Source of the DNA: Bursaphelenchus xylophilus
Lineage: Eukaryota > Nematoda > Chromadorea > Rhabditida > Aphelenchoididae
Reading direction: 5' to 3'
DNA length: 64,000 nt
NCBI GenBank assembly: GCA_904066235.2
Contig: CAJFCV020000001.1
Span: forward strand, 6,820,001 to 6,884,000
The notes under the pieces were generated by a model. That model was not told the DNA's origin, did no database searches, and saw only the letters and a list, made by a program, of their open reading frames with translations. This document shows, piece after piece, positions 42,792-54,229 of this stretch. Both the position numbers and the translations under genes were made by a program. Position 1 is the stretch's first letter. Every line of letters starts with the position of its first letter.

Positions 42792-44601
42792 TTTCCCAAC
42801 TTCAAGCCGGATAAAGCAGTTAACGGGTTGAGAAGACGCAGCTTATAAGAAGGTCGGCGGCCCTTTGGGGGGAGGATTCTCCGGATAAGAGACTCGAGAT
42901 GGTCAGCCGACCTCTATAACAATCCTCTAATTAAGACTTTTTCGTCACTCAGCTGATCGCGATACACTCTACTCGAAAACGAACGACCGGCTCTAAAAGA
43001 GCCCAAAGAGCCTGTCCCTTGATGTCACGCGGATCGGTCGGTACTGGCTGATCCCATAAACTTGTCCCTCCCATCTTCATTTCAATCACCTTTGGAAAAC
43101 TTTGGCCTAAGAAACCACCCCTTCCCACAATTGGTTCGCCCCATAACACACTCACGAGACTTTAAAGCGCAACCCTCCAAGGGACTGTTGTTCTGAAACG
43201 GGAAGAAGGAGCCACCCCCCCCCTTCCTTTCCCTTTCGAGAGCAAAAAAAGTAGACAGAGACACATGAAAACCATACAACCCAACGATGGTTGGCGCAAA
43301 AATAAATAAAAACATGGTATTGTTCTGTTCCTGTTTTTCATTGCTTTTGAGGTCGTTTCTTGTGACAAACACAGGCCCAATTACATAATCATCCGTAATA
43401 AAATTTCACAGCATTATGTATTATACAGCGCGCTTTCTGCAGCGTCTTTCAAGAAACGTGAATGATAGTCTGAGGCTATAACTTCCGGTGGAGACGCAGA
43501 CTTTGTTTTTGGAAATTAAGCGCCATTAATTTTTGCCTACGAAATTGCAAGATTTTTAAGTGCAAACTGAGGTCGCTACGACCTTTTGAAGTAGGGCCCT
43601 TTTATCCCGAAAACCAGTGTTTTTCGGTTGAAAATGATCGGGAAATTTCGGATTTTTTCGGTTGAAAATCACCAAAAAATGTCGGATTATTTCGCGGGTT
43701 TCGATAGAGATGAAAAACTTTCAAACTTTCTATAACCCTTCACTTGGGGCCATTTGCGGCTTTTCATTTAACTTTCCAACGCGTTGCAAATTGAGCAAAA
43801 ATTCGGCTATCCTTCATTCTGACACCTTGGCAATCAGTTTTTGGCCAGTCGTTTAAAAAGTTCGGTTGTCAAAAAAAGCTACTCTTGGACGCCCATTACA
43901 AAATTTTCATTGATTGAGCCGAGCGGTCCCCCAATCCGAACTCTCCCCCTTTTTGAACTTTCCCCCTTCCGAACTTCCCCCTTTTTTGAACACTCCCCCA
44001 AAATTACAAAAAACTAACTTTTTCGTCGTGTAACATGTCACACCTAATTTTTTCAATTTTCAAAATGGGGAGTGTTCAAAAAAGGGGAGAGTTCGGATTT
44101 TTTGGTGAAAATCAAAAATTGGGGGGCAGTTCGGAGGTTTTTTGGAATTTTTGTCTTCTTCGTATAAAATGGCAACCAACATTTTCACAAAGCCCGGGCG
44201 CAGCTCACAAAAATAATTTTTGAAGAAAATAAATTCGGGTGCAGTTTATTTGCAAATCGGAAAAATATATCTGGGAATCCGCGTGTACGTATCGCGGTGC
44301 TAAACTAATTTTCAAATTTTTTCTTAGCTCTCCGATTAGCACTGCAGTGGGCCCAATTTCCTATTCGAATTTTTGGTCTAATAGTTCTTCTTTTCGACTT
44401 TCGAAGACAAAGTTTGATTTGGGAAAGTCGAATTTTTATAACTATGAAAAATCGAAATTCCCAAGAATGTCGTATTTCTGGGGAAAAATTTGCATAGCTT
44501 GAGCTGAAATCTGAAACACAATAATTTTCCGGAAAATTCATTTTTTTGCAATGAATTATTGTGTTTCAGATTGAAGCGCATGTTTCATTCTACTTTTGGG
44601 A
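42792..44601. other. Intergenic region with inverted repeats
   Basis: No convincing gene. 43936-44005 (AACTCTCCCCCTTTTTGAAC, CTTTTTTGAACACTCCCC) pairs with about 44064-44105, forming an imperfect hairpin. 44193-44245 is a piece also found in the foldback at 36424-36476. 44390-44545 shows short inverted segments near TTGTGTTTCAGAT. Open frames on minus at 42949-43372 have no recognisable content. Confidence 0.5.
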
Positions 44602-47600
44602 ATGGCGGAGCCGTTAGGATCTTCCAAATTCACTGCATACGAAAACAGTGGAAACAATGAACTTCAGGAAGAAAATGGAGATGAGCAAACAGAATCCCTG
44701 GAGGAAATGGTTTTAGATCTAATCGATGAAGAGAATGTGCACGGTAATGGATACGAGCGTCGTTCGGATGATGAAAACTTTGTTATTGAAGATCCAAAAT
44801 ATGATGATTTCGAATTAGAAACTCCTCCACACGGTAAAAACAATCTTTAATACCGACTTCCAATTCAGATACAAAATTGTCTTCCTTTGTGCCCCCAAAC
44901 CGCCGTGCAGATGCTCCGCTATGCGGGATTCTAGCAGATGAACATCAACATATTGATCCAAGGTAAGACATTTTCCAAACGATGTTTGATTCATTTTAGA
45001 TTGTACTCGGCCGACTTTCGGTTTGACGCCCCTTTAAGATTTTCCCGCGTTTTTGGCGTGAATCCGAAAACATTATCTCAAAATCTTATTTGGTGGCCTT
45101 CGAAAACTTTCAAGAAGAAGACAGAACAGCGGCCAGCAAGTCCTTTATCCTTTCCGAAAAAGAAGGATTGTGTAATTGATCAGACACAGTTGTTGTTGGA
45201 TCCGGAGCTTGAAAAGAAATTGAATAAGAAGGGTAAAACTGGCGAGGAGGATGATGAAACCCCAGCCTGGCGATTTGGCCCAGCTCAAATCTGGTACGAT
45301 CGCATGGGAGTACCGGAGAAACCAAAAAAGTTTGATTACGGGTTTAAGGTGCAAAAGGTAACTTTTACCATTCGTTAGAATTTGTTTTTTAGGGAAATAA
45401 AAAACCGTATAATCTGTTCGAAATCCCTGATGAAAATCTATTGCCTGTAAACTTCACTCGTTGGGAGGACGATATTATTATGGATATCTCACAGAAAGGA
45501 CCAACTGATTTTAAGATGGATCAAGTTCCGAAGTATGGTTGGGTGTCCACAGTGAATACCAGAACGCACAAGCTTTATCGAAGTTGTTGTGAGTTTTTAT
45601 TAGTGTTGCATATAGTTCTAGGGTCCGACGAATTTAGCCCGAAGACTTTGGATGAATTGCAACAGAAAGTGAAGCCAGAGGTTGAAGATGTCTTTGGTCC
45701 TGATACTAGTCGGTCAATGTTTCCGTTGGTTAGCGAGGAGGTAGAGTATACTGCCTGGGAGAACGATATTATCATCGATCCAGATAATATGCCGATTGTT
45801 TTTGGTCCGTCTTTGTATTCTTCCCTTGAAACTTGACTGATTTTAGAACCGAAGACACTTACTGTAATGTATGATGAAGATCCCATGGTCTACGGAATGC
45901 CAGAAGACGTTCCATCCGATGACAGGAAAGAAGACCGTCATGTGGACAAGAGGGTAACTAGGCATTTTTTTGAAATTATTTCTTTTTAGGATCAGCAATT
46001 TACAAAGAAGTCCAAAATGATATTGGGACAAGTTCAGAGACGACAAAAACAGGAAGAAGAAGAACAACTGGAAAGCACGATTGCTCAAATCGCGGACAAA
46101 GACCCGTTCAACATGAGTAACGACGATTATTATTTTCCGAAGAATACGCAGAGGTCGATGAATGGAGCAAATATTCAACATTCGATTCCCGCTCAGAACA
46201 TTCACCGCGCTTTCTTCCCCACGAATCTGAATTCTTTCAAGCTCAGACATCTACATCGGATGCCAGTGATGAAGAAAGTCATGCGAGATATGCTGAATCA
46301 GCCTTTGCCAGTACATAATCTGGTTAGACATATCCGGAAAGCAGATGAACAGCGACGGAAACAGAAGATGGCCGAAGGTGGTGGGGATATCTTTTACATG
46401 AGGACATTGAACGATCTCTCTGGAAGGGATGGAAAGTTGTTGTTAATCGAGTACTCCGAAGAGCACCCGCCACTTCTTAGCCAGCCTGGTATGGCCTCGA
46501 AGATACGAAATTATTACCGAAGGAAAACTCAAAAAGAAACCGAACCGACTTTGGAGTTTGGAGAATCCGCGTTTGCAATGAATGCCCAATTTCTGGGTAA
46601 TTTGGCACCTGGACAGTGTTTGCAAGCAATAGAGAACAACATGTATAGAGCCCCTATTTATCAGCATCGACCCGCACATACGGACTTTTTACTTATTCGA
46701 AACAAATACGGGTTGTTCCTGCGCGAATGTCCGTCACTATTTGTGGCCGGACAAGAATGCCCGTCGTTCGAAGTACCCAGTCCAAACTCCAAAAAGGCTT
46801 CTGTGTTTGTCAGAGATTTCCTTTTGGTATGTCTCTTGCTTCACATAGTATTGCTTTATAGGCATTTATCTACCGGCTGTTTTGGGCCAGTGATCAACAG
46901 CCTCGCCGTTTAAAAATGGACGACATTAAGAATGCATTCCCCCATTATGCCGAAAGTTCAGTCAGGAAGCGGCTGAAACAATGTTCTGATTTTAAACGAC
47001 TTGGAGCTGGAACGGAACAGAATTATTGGGTTGTCCGAGACGATTTTAGGTTGCCCAGCAAAGAGGAAGTTTTAAGCATGGTTACCCCTGAAATGTGTTG
47101 TGCCCAATACAGTATGATGTCGGCCGAACAAAGATTGAAAGACGCCGGTTATGGAGAAAAATATTTTTTCACGCCGGAAAACGATGATGACTCCGACGAT
47201 CAAGTTACTATTGAAGATGAGGTTTGTGGCATTCCGAATTGAGTACATTCTTTTTTATCTTGATATTTTAGATCAAATGTGCGCCTTGGAATACGTCACG
47301 TGCATTTATTGCGGCAACAAAGGGAAAGTGTTTGCTGGATCAGACCGGAGTTGCTGACCCGACTGGTTGTGGACAAGGGTTTTCTTATGTTCGAGTCTCA
47401 GCCAAACCACAAAAGGAAGATGTCCCCCAAATTCCTAAACGCCTTGTCACCGGTACAAATGCGGATCTCAGGAAACTCCCTTTGAAAGAGGCTAAGGAAA
47501 TTTGTCGGTCCTACGGAGTTAAGGAAGAAGAGATAAATTCGTTGTCACGGTGGGAAATAATCGACGTTATCAGGACCCTTTCCACACAAGCAGCAAAGGC

Positions 47601-50600
47601 ACGGTCAGACTTTAGTGGGGCAGGTAGGTGAGGCAAATCTGAAGAAAGCTTGCGGCGTGCCCATTTATACAGAATGTTTTAAGTAATTCGGCGGAGCGTT
47701 TTCGTCGATTCGTTGGCGCTCAGCAAAGATATCCAAAAAATTATTTTTAGAGTAGAAAGAACAAGATGGACTTTTTTTTTTTGACTATAAAGAGTTTTTT
47801 CCACCGGCGTGGAGTGGCGTATTCGGATGAGACTTTTGATCGCCTTTTGATCATCACACCAATCTTAAACGCTTTATTATGACTGATGGTTGAAAAGAGG
47901 ATATTTGCATATGTTTATGCTTATCAAGCATTCGGCGAAGATATGGCGGGCGCTTGCCACATCGGCGAAGTCCATAACTCAGCTTTTTAAGAAACGGCCC
48001 AGCACAATTCTTATGGTCTGGCTAACATTCCCTGCTGGCATCGTATGCCCTCCAAAATTTCGTCGCCAAGCCTCGGCGGACGTTTAGCCGTCGGGCGAAC
48101 CACTTGGTATACCAGAAACCAACAAAAAAAATCGTTTAAAGCTTTCCGCGGAGTTTCTTGAAACACGCTGTATAGTTGAGATTAACAAGGTTATCATTCC
48201 AGACGATAAGTAGTAGCCGAACTTTTTATTGCAGGTATGTCCCGATTTGCCCGCGGAAACATGAAGATCAACTTTGCCGACATGCAAGACAAGTACAAAA
48301 AGTATTGCCAGAATGTGTTTGACCTTCAGAACCAAGCTCTCTCCTGTGAAGATCCGGTGAGTACCGATGAAGGATCTGACAATGAAGACTCGGATAACGA
48401 AGATATGGCTAGTCGATTGGAAAAAATACTGGACGGAAATGAAAAAACGGCCTTGCCGAAGACAATGAGACATCAGGCGGAGATGGAAGACGAAGAAAAG
48501 GAGAGGTTAGCTCTTCAGAAGTTAATCAAGGGAACCTCCAACAAGGCATCAGAAAAGCCTCCGCAGAAACCTGAGGTTAGTCAGACTCAGCCAGGACCTT
48601 CTGTTCCTAGAAAACTAAAGATTTACAGAACTGTTAAATCCTCAGAGGGAGTTGAATCGGTAAGCTTTAGTGATATTATTACATAACAATTTTAGACTCG
48701 GGTTGAGGTTATTAACAATCCCCATGTTATCGACGCCTATCTGCGGGTTCGTCACAATCACGATTTGGCTTGGATAAAAGTGTATGCAGAAATGGATGAG
48801 CAATACAAGGAGGTACTTATTATAACGCCTTTTTTTCTTTGCCCATCGGTTGATGCAAAAAGTTACTTTTAGGAAAGAAGGAAAGAAAAGCGACGGCTGC
48901 AGGATCAGCTTAGAAGAATTAGGAGGAATGAACTAAGGCAAAAGATGCACACTCAGATTGGTCGACCACCGAAGAAGAAGCCCGAAAAAGAAAAGAAACC
49001 TGTCCCAATAAAGCCAAGTTTGCAAAAGATGAGATGCAGTGCATGTGGAGGGAATGGCCACATGAAGACCAATAAGAACTGCCCTCTTTATGGGAAGGAT
49101 AACAAAGCCGAGAAAACTGTTGGAGACCTCTTGGTAAAAAGTTTTATTTGACTTTACAGGGTGCGGCAAAAAATGGAAACTTATTTTAATTTTTATATTT
49201 TTTCTAACAATTAAAATTCCGCAAAAGTAACGGTCATCATCAGTAACATAGAGCATTATTTATAACATATTGGTCTCATTTCAGAGTGGCTGCCTTTGGT
49301 GGCGATATAGAGCTCCAAACGTAACTTAAAATTTTTGGAATGAACTCGGGAAAATCGGGTTCGTTCCTTGTCTTGATTCGCTTTTGCCTTGTGAGCCTGC
49401 GCTGAGTCTAGTTGGAACGCTAAATTTACATTTCCAAGGTTCTGCTGAACCAACGGAAGTACGAAGAAATCGAGATTAACGCGGCGCTAGAATTTTGCGG
49501 GTTCCTGGGCTTTTTGGGTGGGCACTTTTCGGGGATGAGTAGGAAATTGTAAAATCAGATGCTACTGATGACGCAACATTGTAAATAATTTTTAAAAACT
49601 TCTTCGTCCGTTTTTGGGGTTTCCGACAATGGACAATTCAAATGTGTACTCGTAGCACTAACGACAAAGAATTATCAAGAATTTATTTTAGAATGCGAGC
49701 AGTCAAAGTGTGGATTTGGAAGATCTGAGTTTGGCCAGCGGAGAACTGTTCGAACTCGAGGGTACCAGACTCAAAGTCTCTACCAAATTTTTTAAGCATG
49801 CTGAACAGCAAGACAAGATGCCATTGAAGTAGGTGTTTTATAACTATAAAAAATGAATTATAGACTGCGAATTCCTCGTCACTTAACCCAAGGTCAGATG
49901 ACAAACTCTCCAGAAAATTTGAAGTCTCTCGATTTGATTGAGGAGGAATCCTTGGCAGGTCCCTCGAGTCGAATTGATTTGCCTTCTCCGGCTTCGACTG
50001 TGGCTAGCCAGTCCACAAAGAGAAGTAGACGGAAGCTCAATTTGGATGACACCGATTATTTAATGGGTCCTCAGAAATCAGTTCATAGAAGACGAGCCGA
50101 TCCGCGTGTGTCTATGTCCAGTCTGTTGTTGGATGTCTTTAATGAAATCAAGGGATTGGAAGGCGTAGACCCATTGATGCAACCTGTGAACCCCAAATTG
50201 GTATGAAATATTTTTTCCGACCCATTAGACCATTTTTAGGTGAAAGATTATTATGATATTATCGCCAATCCTATTGATCTCCAAAAGATACGGAAAAAAA
50301 TAAATGATAACAGGTATGAACTTCGACGACAGTTTATGACCGATCTGGTGTTACTTTTGGATAACGCGAAGAAATACAACGGGCCAGTTCATCCGATAAC
50401 AAGTGCTGCCAACCGAGTATTTGAGCTTGCTTGTCGTCGGATAGCGGATCACGAACATCGATTGATCGAATTGGAGAAAGCGATTAATCCTTTGTTGGAC
50501 GACAATGATATGGTCGGCTTTTCTTATATTCTTGGTGATATTGTGCAAAGTTGTAAAAATCTCCCAAAGAGTGCCGCATTCCATACAAAAGTGGATACAA

Positions 50601-51243
50601 AGAAGGTTAGTTGCGCATTGCTAGAATTTATGACAAAAATTTTCAGTTACCTAATTATTTGGAAAGAGTTCAACGCCCTATGGACCTAGGTACGATCGAA
50701 CAGCTAGTCAAGGAGAAGACTTATAAGAACATTGACACTTTCCTCACTGATGTAAAACAAGTAAGTTGCTCCTGTTGGGGGGGCAAGTTGTGGAGCTCTT
50801 AGTTTCTGTAATGACACAGGGACTTTTTCTAGATCTACGACAACAGTGCTATTTTTAACGGGCCGGAATCTCCCTACACTCTCAAGGCGAAGGATATTTA
50901 CGAACATGCAAAAGCACTGATAATGGAAAAGGAGGTCCATCTGTTGGAGTTACAAGGGCGGATCGCACAAACCGAGGCCAAGGAGAGCAATTCTATATCC
51001 GATATTGATGATGACGCCACCAGGGACTCCTTTATCCAACCTATGGACGATTCTCAATGTCCACCGATGTTTCCTGATGAGGAATCGATGGATGCCTGGA
51101 GTAATTTGGATCTCAGCAACAGTAAGATGAATCAAGAAGGTCAATTGAATGCGGATCTGCAACTCAGTGACACTGACTCCGAAGACGAAGGTGGTGCTCT
51201 GGCCAAAAGGATGCGGGTTGATGACGATCTGGATACTTTATAA
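44602..51243 (+). CDS. TAF1: Transcription initiation factor TFIID subunit 1
   Basis: About 1,600 aa from some 19 exons, starting [10 protein letters not shown]; most introns are about 35-40 nt and two are long (47624-48234, 49134-49691). An acidic N-terminus (TBP-binding-like) comes first, then LRFSRVFG and [19 protein letters not shown]. The DUF3591 core includes [19 protein letters not shown] and [16 protein letters not shown]; a winged-helix-type segment, [15 protein letters not shown], follows. Then come [12 protein letters not shown], a zinc knuckle ([16 protein letters not shown]) and two bromodomains ([19 protein letters not shown] near 50250; [19 protein letters not shown] near 50655). 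The tail is acidic. TAF1 is the scaffold of TFIID and binds acetylated H4 through the bromodomain pair. Confidence 0.95.
47668..48172. mobile_element. TA-flanked MITE in a TAF1 intron
   Basis: The ends TACAGAATGTTTTAAG and the complement-like CTTGAAACACGCTGTA are imperfectly inverted, with TA on both sides (47666-47667, 48173-48174). The interior contains CGGCGGA and CGGCGAAG motifs shared with the foldback at 51.6-52.7 kb. No coding capacity. It accounts for most of a 611-nt intron in a gene whose other introns are nearly all about 35-40 nt. Confidence 0.65.
49157..49680 (-). mobile_element. Mariner-like transposase relic in a TAF1 intron
   Basis: The left end CAGGGTGCGGCAAAAAATGG follows TA. 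On the minus strand, 49450-49256 encodes QQNLG and [20 protein letters not shown]. The second matches the mariner catalytic block (FQQDSAPAHKAK), which includes the second catalytic Asp. Most of the transposase and the other terminus are missing, so it is a decayed fragment. Confidence 0.7.
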
Positions 51244-51286
51244 ACCTTGTTCAAAGTTTAATAACTGTATTTTATAAAATCGAAAG

Positions 51287-54131
51287 TTATATTGGGGCTT
51301 GTTGTGGTTCAATAAGTAATTCGTTGACTGCGACGTGTTTTGCTTGTCCGAGTGTATAAATTACAGCCTTTGCGACGTCTTCGGGATCCAAAATTCTGTG
51401 CCCCGCTTTCGAAAAATCGTATTTTTCCGTCGCCTTAATTGAAATCATTTTAATGAATACAGTGCCCCAACTACACTTCAGAAATTGCCCAGTTTGTGTT
51501 TTTATAAAGGGTTCATAAAAAATCCTATTGTCCGAGGTGATCATCACCTCAGACGATAGGCTTTTTCAATTTCATTGTCGACTTTTTTTGCGCCGAAAGT
51601 CGCGCTTTGGTAAAAAATTTCGAGAACTACTATTGTGTGAGGAGTGCGCATTAGTACTTCATTAATAACTTTGCGCTCGGTGGTCCAATCCGAAAATTTT
51701 TTTTTGCATTGTACAGAAAAACCTTGGAGTTTTTAGAATCTAAAAAAAATTTTTTCTTTTGTCGGCGGAGACTTCCGTAATCCGCGTTGAATTCGGCGGA
51801 GTGTTTTTTTCACAAAATAAGGCTATAAATCGTTGTATGTGTAAAGAAAATGGGCCGAAAAGGATCCAGAAGATACAATATGACATTTCTTTCAAATTTC
51901 TATGCTTCGGCGGAGACATTTTTTAACCTCGGCAGACGGTTTTTCTTCGAATCCGGATAGTCAAAATTCGATAAAACCAAAACGTATGGTATCCCTGGTG
52001 GCATGGCGCCTAAAACGACTTAATACGTCTTCAGCCGGCTGGCACATGAAAAAAGGGCAATTCGGCGGAGAAATCGGCGGAGAAAAAAATTAACCCATTT
52101 AAGAAATTATGATTAGAAAGCTAAAATTGTAGGTCTTATCCGGGCCTGATCAACCAAAAATATGATTCTTCTTATTGACGGATGCTCGGCGGATAAATTT
52201 GCATAATTTCTTAAATGGGTTAATTTTTTCCTCGCCGATTTCTCCGCCAAATTGCCGTTTCTTCATCTGCCAGCCAGCTGAAGACGTAATAAGTCGTTTT
52301 TAGGCGCCATCCAACCAGGGATACCATACGCTTTGGTTTTAGCCAATTTCGACTATCCGGAGTCCAAGAAAAATCGTGCGCTGAGGTTGAAAAATTTCTC
52401 CGCCGAAGCATAGAAATTTTGAAAGAAATGTCATATTGTGTTCTCTGGATCCTTTTCCGCCCATTTTCTTTACACATACAACGATTTACAGCCTTATTTT
52501 GTGAAAAAAACACTCCGCCGAATTCAACGCGGATTACGGAAGTCTCCGCCGATAAAAGAAAAAATTTTTTACATTCTAAAAACTCCAAGGTTTTTCTGTA
52601 AAATGCAAAAAAAAAATTCGGATTGGACCACCGAGGGCAAAGTTATTAATGAATAGTTTTTTTACATAATCTCTGAACACCCTGTATAATTCGCCAAGCG
52701 CAAAAATCGCCGAATCCCGGGCTGTTGGCCCTTGGTCAATATTACAATACAAAAACGGGAAGTCGCAGCGAAGGGATCGCTTCAGCAATGCAGTGGTTGC
52801 TGTGTAGTGCAGCCAACCCAAGCAAGTTGAATTCCCGGCTTGGGAAAAACCTTTTTGTAACTAACATTAACGTCTTATAAGTCATAACCGACCGAGGATT
52901 AGCAAAGCCATAAAACGACCACGGTAAGCGTTTTTGGATACGAGGAAATCAATGAAGAATTACTGTAACATAAAAACCGGCGTTTTGGCCGCTTATGACC
53001 CCTTTTAAAAAAGGGTCGTTCTATGCCCCAGGCAAATTGGGCAGCTAATTCTTTTGCGCTGTACACTATTTTTAATGCTCCTCCAGCTGATACCTGTTTC
53101 GTTAGAAACCATGTGGAAAGTATTTGCCGATTACTTGTAAATACAAACCGAGAAATTTCTGAAGTGCTGTTATATGGACTTTAGTGAAGCATTGTAGGCT
53201 AGAATCATACCTCTTTGTCGGTGGAGCGTCCAGCCAATTGGGTCGACACATCACCTGGTTGAATGTTTGTAAACTTTATGTTGTATTCCACTAATTCCTG
53301 CCTCAATGCTTGAACAAAACCTTCGATGTAAAACTTGGATCCAGAATAAACCGCAAGGCCAGCAAACCCCTAAAAACGTTCAATGTAAAGGCTTAAAACA
53401 CGGTCATTGTATGGTTGGAGCGCAGCTTCGACGTGAATTCAAATCGAACCAATTTTTAAAATTTCATATTTTCCTAGCACCCAATATGTGTAATTTTCCA
53501 TGAAAAAATTTTTAAAGGTTACCACAACCGGGTGTACTATGAAGGTTGTATTTTATATCATAAGAAACAGACGCGATAAAGACAGACGGATTTACCATCG
53601 CGTTCCCCGTACCCGGAAACCATTTTTTGTAAGCTAGGCGAAGGCTCCTTGATTGTTTCCTGTTGTGAATTAGATTAAACTCACTCTTTTGCCCGCATCA
53701 GAAGTGATATTAACAATGTGCCCGCTGTTTTGTTTAATCATTACAGGAATGACTCCTGCTGTCATATTCGTTGTTCCGTGACAATTCACATCGATCTGCC
53801 TTTTCCATTCGTCAGTGTAACCATTTTTAGATAGGCAGTAATACATACAGCCAGCACAATTTATCAATACATCTATCCTTCCGAATTCATTGGTAACCCT
53901 GTCTAGAACCTCGCACACATTGCTTCGATCAGTAATGTCACACTTCAGAGCCAAAAGCGAGGAGTCTAGCGACCCGAGGGAAATCAGATCCGTTACGATT
54001 TTTCCAAGTTTGTCCAGTTGCCTAGCCAAGAGGACTACCTTTGCCCCTTCTCGGGACAAGTCCCTGGCAATCGCTTCTCCAATTCCTTCACTTGCACCGG
54101 TGACCACACACACCTTATTCAATAAGGTCAT
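51287..54131 (-). CDS. Short-chain dehydrogenase/reductase, downstream partner of the A-PCP-R gene
   Basis: 250 aa from three exons (53685-54131, 53211-53369, 51287-51433). Motifs are intact: VVTGASEGIGEAIARDL for cofactor binding, CDITDRSN, INCAG, the catalytic Ser in NITSDAG and Y-S-G-S-K. The C-terminus, ILDPEDVAKAVIYTLGQ with HVAVNELLIEP, is typical of the cytosolic carbonyl/3-hydroxy-acid reductase group (YdfG-like, insect farnesol dehydrogenase-like). Its ATG is 98 bp after the stop of the upstream reductase gene and is preceded by TTTTACAG-GA, a trans-splice-type acceptor. Intron 51434-53210 carries a 1-kb foldback. The last acceptor (ATTAAG) is weak, but the frame is kept. Confidence 0.87.
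51640..52680. mobile_element. Foldback element of about 1 kb in the SDR intron
   Basis: Arms of about 51660-52108 and 52203-52660 pair closely (CATTAATAACTTTGC, AACGATTTATAGCC-type, GGTATCCCTGG, TTAACCCATTTAAGAAATTATG), leaving a loop of about 95 nt. The motif TTCGGCGGAG occurs several times per arm and also in the TAF1 intron element. The right edge ends ACACCCTGTA, so the termini may be of CAGGGTGT type; the left terminus is eroded. Confidence 0.8.
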
Positions 54132-54133
54132 TC

Positions 54134-54140
54134 CTGTAAA
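54134..54140 (-). promoter_or_regulatory. Candidate trans-splice acceptor of the SDR gene
   Basis: The minus-strand sequence TTTTACAG ends 2 nt before the SDR start codon, inside a gap of only 98 bp from the upstream stop. Such spacing with an unpaired acceptor is the usual sign of a downstream operon gene in nematodes. Confidence 0.55.
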
Positions 54141-54229
54141 AGAAAAGTAAAGAAAAAGCTCGATACAAGTGAATCAAACAACTTTTAGCTGCTAGATTAT
54201 ACAGAATGGTTCACTCGGAGCTTCCAACA

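Noticed and set aside
42949..43372. Overlapping minus-strand frames upstream of the F-box gene
   Set aside because: No recognisable domain, no splice partners, and they overlap each other in different frames. They may be 5' UTR of the F-box gene.
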